From Candidatus Aminicenantota bacterium (lineage in GTDB: Bacteria > Acidobacteriota > Aminicenantia > Aminicenantales > Saccharicenantaceae): a stretch of 9,019 nt of DNA. The notes under the pieces are model-generated. The model was not told where the DNA came from and did no database searches. It saw only the letters and a program-made list of their open reading frames with translations. Positions 6,887 to 9,019 of this stretch are shown piece after piece (the stretch's first letter is position 1; each line of letters starts with the position of its first letter). The stretch spans positions 1 to 9,019 of the forward strand of contig JAPKZE010000265.1 in assembly GCA_026393955.1 (NCBI GenBank). The letters are read 5' to 3'. The position numbers were made by a program, and so were the translations under genes.

Positions 6887-7397
6887 TCAAGTCCAAAAGA
6901 CCGTCGGGCGGATCGATGACGACCTCGCGCGCCTCCGGGTCCACTTTCACGCAGATGGCCTCGGTGAAGGGGACGTACACATCCCCGCTCCCCCGCCGCA
7001 CGACCAGCACGACCGGCCCGCCGGCGGCCAGGACCGATGCGACCTCCCCGATCTCGGTCCCGTCCCGGGTCCGGACCCGGCACCCGATGACCTGGAAGTC
7101 GTAGAAGAGGTCCCGCCCGAGGCGCCGGAAGTCCGTCGCGGCGGCATATATGTCCAAGCCGGCCAGGGCGTCCGCCGCGGCCAGCGTATCGACGCCCTTG
7201 AGCTTCAGGACGTAGGCGTTGCGGTCGAGGACCAGAGCTTCGACCTCGAAGGCCTCGAAATCCTCCCCGCGCCGGATGAACACCGTCGAGCCCCCGAACC
7301 CGGTGGGCCCTTTTTCGATGAGCCTGAGCTTGATCCGGCCGTCGCGCCCCTGGCTCCGGGCGACCTTGCCGAGGGCGACGAGGTCAGCCTTTTTCAA
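6876..7397 (-). CDS. rimM: 16S rRNA processing protein RimM
   Basis: A 173-residue assembly factor that binds uS19 and helps mature the 30S head. The N-terminal beta-barrel (1-85) starts [20 protein letters not shown], a diverged form of the usual GKIxGxHGxxGExKV. The C-terminal PRC-barrel (about 94-170) carries [47 protein letters not shown] and the terminal DGLLDLN. The start is TTG at 7397, overlapping the end of khpA by 14 bases. No ATG or GTG occurs nearby that would keep the N-terminal strand, and there is no strong Shine-Dalgarno, so initiation probably depends on ribosomes terminating khpA. Its stop overlaps the trmD start by 11 bases. Confidence 0.95.
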   Translation of the reverse strand: MKKADLVALGKVARSQGRDGRIKLRLIEKGPTGFGGSTVFIRRGEDFEAFEVEALVLDRNAYVLKLKGVDTLAAADALAGLDIYAAATDFRRLGRDLFYDFQVIGCRVRTRDGTEIGEVASVLAAGGPVVLVVRRGSGDVYVPFTEAICVKVDPEAREVVIDPPDGLLDLNEI

Positions 7398-7620
7398 TGA
7401 TCTCGAGATTGAAGCGCCGCTTGAGCTTCATCCCCGCGGCGCCGAGGATGATCCGGATGGCCCGGGCCGTCCGGCCCTGCTTACCGATCACCTTGCCAAG
7501 GTCCTCCGGGGCGACCTTGAGTTCGAGGATGGTGGTCTGTTCTCCCTCGAGCAGGGAAACCTGCACACGGTCCGGCTGGTCGACCAGCGCTTTGGCGATG
7601 AGCTCAACGAGTTCCTTCAC
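7384..7620 (-). CDS. khpA: KH-domain RNA-binding protein KhpA
   Basis: A 78-residue single KH-domain protein of the KhpA (YlqC) family, which binds RNA and in some bacteria pairs with KhpB/Jag to influence cell division and small-RNA biology. The diagnostic block is [19 protein letters not shown] (41-59), with GKQG (46-49) as the GxxG nucleic-acid-binding loop. The start is GTG 7620 with an ideal AAAGGAG six bases upstream (7633-7627), overlapping the rpsP stop codon. Position between rpsP and rimM is the usual one. Confidence 0.95.
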   Translation of the reverse strand: MKELVELIAKALVDQPDRVQVSLLEGEQTTILELKVAPEDLGKVIGKQGRTARAIRIILGAAGMKLKRRFNLEIIEKG

Positions 7621-7631
7621 GGTGATCTCCT

Positions 7632-7898
7632 TTATGCTTTCGCGCTACGGGCGGGTTTCTTGGGTTTGGCGAGCCTGTCCAGGAGGGATTGGACCGTGCT
7701 CGACGGGCGGCACCCCTTGGCGATCCATTCGTTCGCTTTTTTGAGGTCGAGCTTGACGCCGGCGGGTTCGTCGAGCGGATTATAGGTCCCGAGCAGGTCC
7801 AGGGCCTGGCTCTGGCGGGCTCTCTTCGAGTCCATCACCACGATCCGGTAGGTCGGTTTCTTCTTCGTGCCGAATCTCTGCAAGCGCATGGTCATCAT
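7632..7898 (-). CDS. rpsP: 30S ribosomal protein S16 (bS16)
   Basis: An 88-residue ribosomal protein needed for 30S assembly. The family blocks are [36 protein letters not shown] and [20 protein letters not shown], with a short basic tail. ATGs at 7898, 7895 and 7889 are in frame (MMTMRL). GGAAG at 7913-7909 best fits 7898, with ten bases of spacing, though 7895 is nearly as good. It is the first gene of the minus-strand operon, about 31 bases after the predicted transcription start. The ffh gene, commonly upstream of rpsP, is not here. Confidence 0.97.
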   Translation of the reverse strand: MMTMRLQRFGTKKKPTYRIVVMDSKRARQSQALDLLGTYNPLDEPAGVKLDLKKANEWIAKGCRPSSTVQSLLDRLAKPKKPARSAKA

Positions 7899-7936
7899 TG
7901 TGGTTTCACTTCCGTGATAGAGATATTTGCTGAGGA

Positions 7937-7965
7937 ATAATAGCGGAATCCGGGGGGCAAGTCAA
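7937..7965 (-). promoter_or_regulatory. Sigma-70 promoter for the rpsP operon
   Basis: On the minus strand, TTGACT (7965-7960; five of six to TTGACA) is followed after exactly 17 bases (7959-7943) by TATTAT (7942-7937; five of six to TATAAT). Transcription should start near 7930, giving a leader of about 31 bases before rpsP. This is much the best promoter in the window and fits the high expression expected of ribosomal-protein genes. Confidence 0.88.
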
Positions 7966-8013
7966 CTGGAATCGAGGCCCTGTCCCCCCGAGAGGACACC
8001 TTGCGGAAGGCGC

Positions 8014-8042
8014 TTCCTATGCCCGGCAAACTCTGCTATCCT
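8014..8042 (+). promoter_or_regulatory. Weak candidate promoter of the GATase-like gene
   Basis: TATCCT at 8037-8042 (four of six) is preceded by TGC, an extended -10 element. The -35 position 17 bases upstream (TTCCTA, 8014-8019) matches only three of six. Predicted start is near 8049, leaving a short leader of about 18 bases that includes the ribosome binding site. A promoter must lie here or further upstream, because the flanking rpsP operon runs the other way. Confidence 0.3.
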
Positions 8043-8066
8043 AGGCCTGCGGAAGGAGACCCGGAA

Positions 8067-8858
8067 ATGGCCAAGATCTACTATGTCGGCGACTGGGCGG
8101 TCCTGACGGGGCCGGTCTTCGCCGAAACGCCGTTCTATCACTCTCCCAAGGGGCTCGACATCTTCAACTACGGGAAATGGCTGAAGGAGGCCCTGGAATC
8201 GACGGGGAAGCACCAGGTCGAATCCGTGCCGGCCTGGGATTTCTACAACAGGCTCGCCCCGGGCGATTACGAGCGCATCCTGGCCGAGTACGACGTCCTC
8301 GTCTTCAGCGACGTCGACGCCAAGCTCTTCCAGCTGGCTCCGAACTTCTTCGACCGGGACAAGTTCGGGTCGGCCGTCCTGACCTATCCGGACCGCATCC
8401 GCCTGACCGTCGAGGCCATCAAGGACGGCAAAGCGGCCATGTTCCTCGGCGGCTGGTACTCCTTCACCGGCGAGCTGGGCAAGGGCGGCTGGGGCCGGAC
8501 ACGGCTCCGGGAGGTCCTGCCCGTCCGCTGCCTCGACCACGAGGACCTCGTGGAGAGCACCGAGGGCTTCGACGCCGAGCTGACGGCGGCCGGCGAGCGC
8601 TTCTTCAAGTCCGTCAACTTCCGGACCATGCCGCCCATCCTGGGCTACAACAAGACGACCCCCATCCCCGAGGGCCGGGTCCTGCTCGAGGTCCGGGACA
8701 TGGGCGACCCCCTGCTGGCCGTCCGGAGCTGCGGCCGCGGCCGGGTCCTGGCCTTCATGTCCGACCCCGCCCCGCACTGGGGCCTCAACTTCGTCTTCTG
8801 GGAGGACTACGCCGCGTTCTGGCTCGAATGCGTCGAGCACCTTTTAGAAGGCCGTTAG
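8067..8858 (+). CDS. Putative glutamine amidotransferase-fold protein (GATase1_like family)
   Basis: A 263-residue cytoplasmic protein that I recognise as the GATase1_like (formerly DUF1355) family. The matching blocks are YYVGDWAVLTGPVFAETPF (6-23), KGLDIFNYGKWLKEAL, EYDVLVFSDVDA (74-85), GGWYSFTGELGKGGWG (129-143), LREVLPVRCL, PPILGYNK and the C-terminal GRGRVLAFMSDPAPHWG (223-239). Family members have a class I glutamine-amidotransferase-like fold. Where the nucleophile Cys would normally sit in a GxCxG elbow, this protein has GGWYSFTG, so glutaminase activity is doubtful, and the biochemical role is unknown. I chose ATG 8067 over the upstream ATG 8001 because AAGGAG (8053-8058) lies eight bases before it and the family N-terminus starts here. 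It is divergent from rpsP and shows no other partner in the window. Confidence 0.85.
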   Translation: MAKIYYVGDWAVLTGPVFAETPFYHSPKGLDIFNYGKWLKEALESTGKHQVESVPAWDFYNRLAPGDYERILAEYDVLVFSDVDAKLFQLAPNFFDRDKFGSAVLTYPDRIRLTVEAIKDGKAAMFLGGWYSFTGELGKGGWGRTRLREVLPVRCLDHEDLVESTEGFDAELTAAGERFFKSVNFRTMPPILGYNKTTPIPEGRVLLEVRDMGDPLLAVRSCGRGRVLAFMSDPAPHWGLNFVFWEDYAAFWLECVEHLLEGR

Positions 8859-9019
8859 AAGCGACGCGGGATCGGCGCTCCAAGGAGCATTCCGGAATCT
8901 CTCTCGCGGCAGCGAGGGAATTTGCCTCGTCCCTCCCGGGACAGGGTGAGCCAGCAGACCTAGCAGATCCCCGTGCTGGAGAGGGGGCCGGCAGGGAGCG
9001 GAGTCTACGAAGCGACCAT
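8859..9019. other. Unassigned tail rich in inverted repeats
   Basis: No supportable gene is seen after the GATase-like stop. The stretch is packed with potential hairpins: GCTCC-AA-GGAGC (8877-8888), the palindrome ATTCCGGAAT (8889-8898), a stem TCTCTCGC/GCGAGGGA around GGCA (8900-8919; one G-U pair, extendable through 8895-8898 with 8920-8923 if C8899 bulges), GTCCC-TCCC-GGGAC just after it, and CCAGCA...TGCTGG (8951-8979). None is followed by a T run, so these are not classical terminators. The octamer GAAGCGAC occurs at both ends (8858-8865 and 9009-9016). One plus frame is open to the window edge, which is expected by chance in GC-rich DNA. It may be the leader of the next gene, a structured RNA or a short repeat element. 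Confidence 0.4.

Noticed and set aside
7981..7998. Inverted repeat TGTCC-N8-GGACA between the divergent promoters, possibly an operator
   Set aside because: Only five base pairs with a C-rich spacer; such repeats are expected by chance at this GC content and nothing else ties it to a regulator.
8001..8066. ATG 8001 as the start of the GATase-like gene
   Set aside because: The added 22 residues do not resemble the family N-terminus, and the only good ribosome binding site (8053-8058) serves ATG 8067.
7962..8840. Minus-strand open frame of 292 codons opposite the GATase-like gene
   Set aside because: It would remove the space for the strong rpsP promoter, has no motif of its own, and mirrors the codon pattern of the plus-strand gene.
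8859..9019. Possible tRNA, tmRNA, RNase P or SRP RNA in the tail
   Set aside because: None of the conserved core sequences of these RNAs (for example the SRP GGAAGGAAGCAG-type loop or the RNase P GAGGAAAGTCC block) could be found on either strand.

Overview
The window comes from a GC-rich, Gram-negative (diderm) bacterium. One gene encodes a secreted protein that looks like an outer-membrane beta-barrel ending in phenylalanine. Two genes encode c-type cytochromes with Sec signal peptides. The block rpsP-khpA-rimM-trmD-rplS-rnhB is a standard bacterial translation cluster. Overall style (high GC, GTG and TTG starts, multiheme cytochromes, a large cytosolic TPR protein) would fit Acidobacteriota/Aminicenantes-like or deltaproteobacterial lineages, but no sequence comparison was possible and this placement is a low-confidence inference.

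Layout. 1-236: the end (possibly all but the first base) of an unrecognised small gene, closed by a very strong intrinsic terminator at 247-284. 340-2903: a two-gene plus-strand operon encoding a secreted pentaheme cytochrome c and a monoheme cytochrome-beta-barrel fusion with Cyc2-like architecture. 7898 down to 2900 (minus strand): a seven-gene operon in the order rpsP, khpA, rimM, trmD, rplS, rnhB, then a large TPR protein. It is driven by a near-consensus sigma-70 promoter at 7937-7965 and has three overlapping gene junctions. 8067-8858: a divergent plus-strand gene for a glutamine-amidotransferase-fold protein without the usual catalytic cysteine. 8859-9019: a non-coding or unassigned tail dense in inverted repeats.

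How the genes work together. The cytochrome pair is the most interesting part. A periplasmic multiheme carrier next to a one-polypeptide cytochrome-porin could form a minimal electron conduit across the outer membrane, for extracellular electron uptake or release. The minus-strand operon makes two ribosomal proteins (bS16, bL19), the 16S maturation factor RimM, the tRNA m1G37 methyltransferase TrmD, the small RNA-binding protein KhpA and RNase HII. Its last gene is a TPR scaffold of unknown role. The cytochrome and translation operons converge and share bases at their stop codons, so each probably reads into the other or relies on a non-classical terminator.
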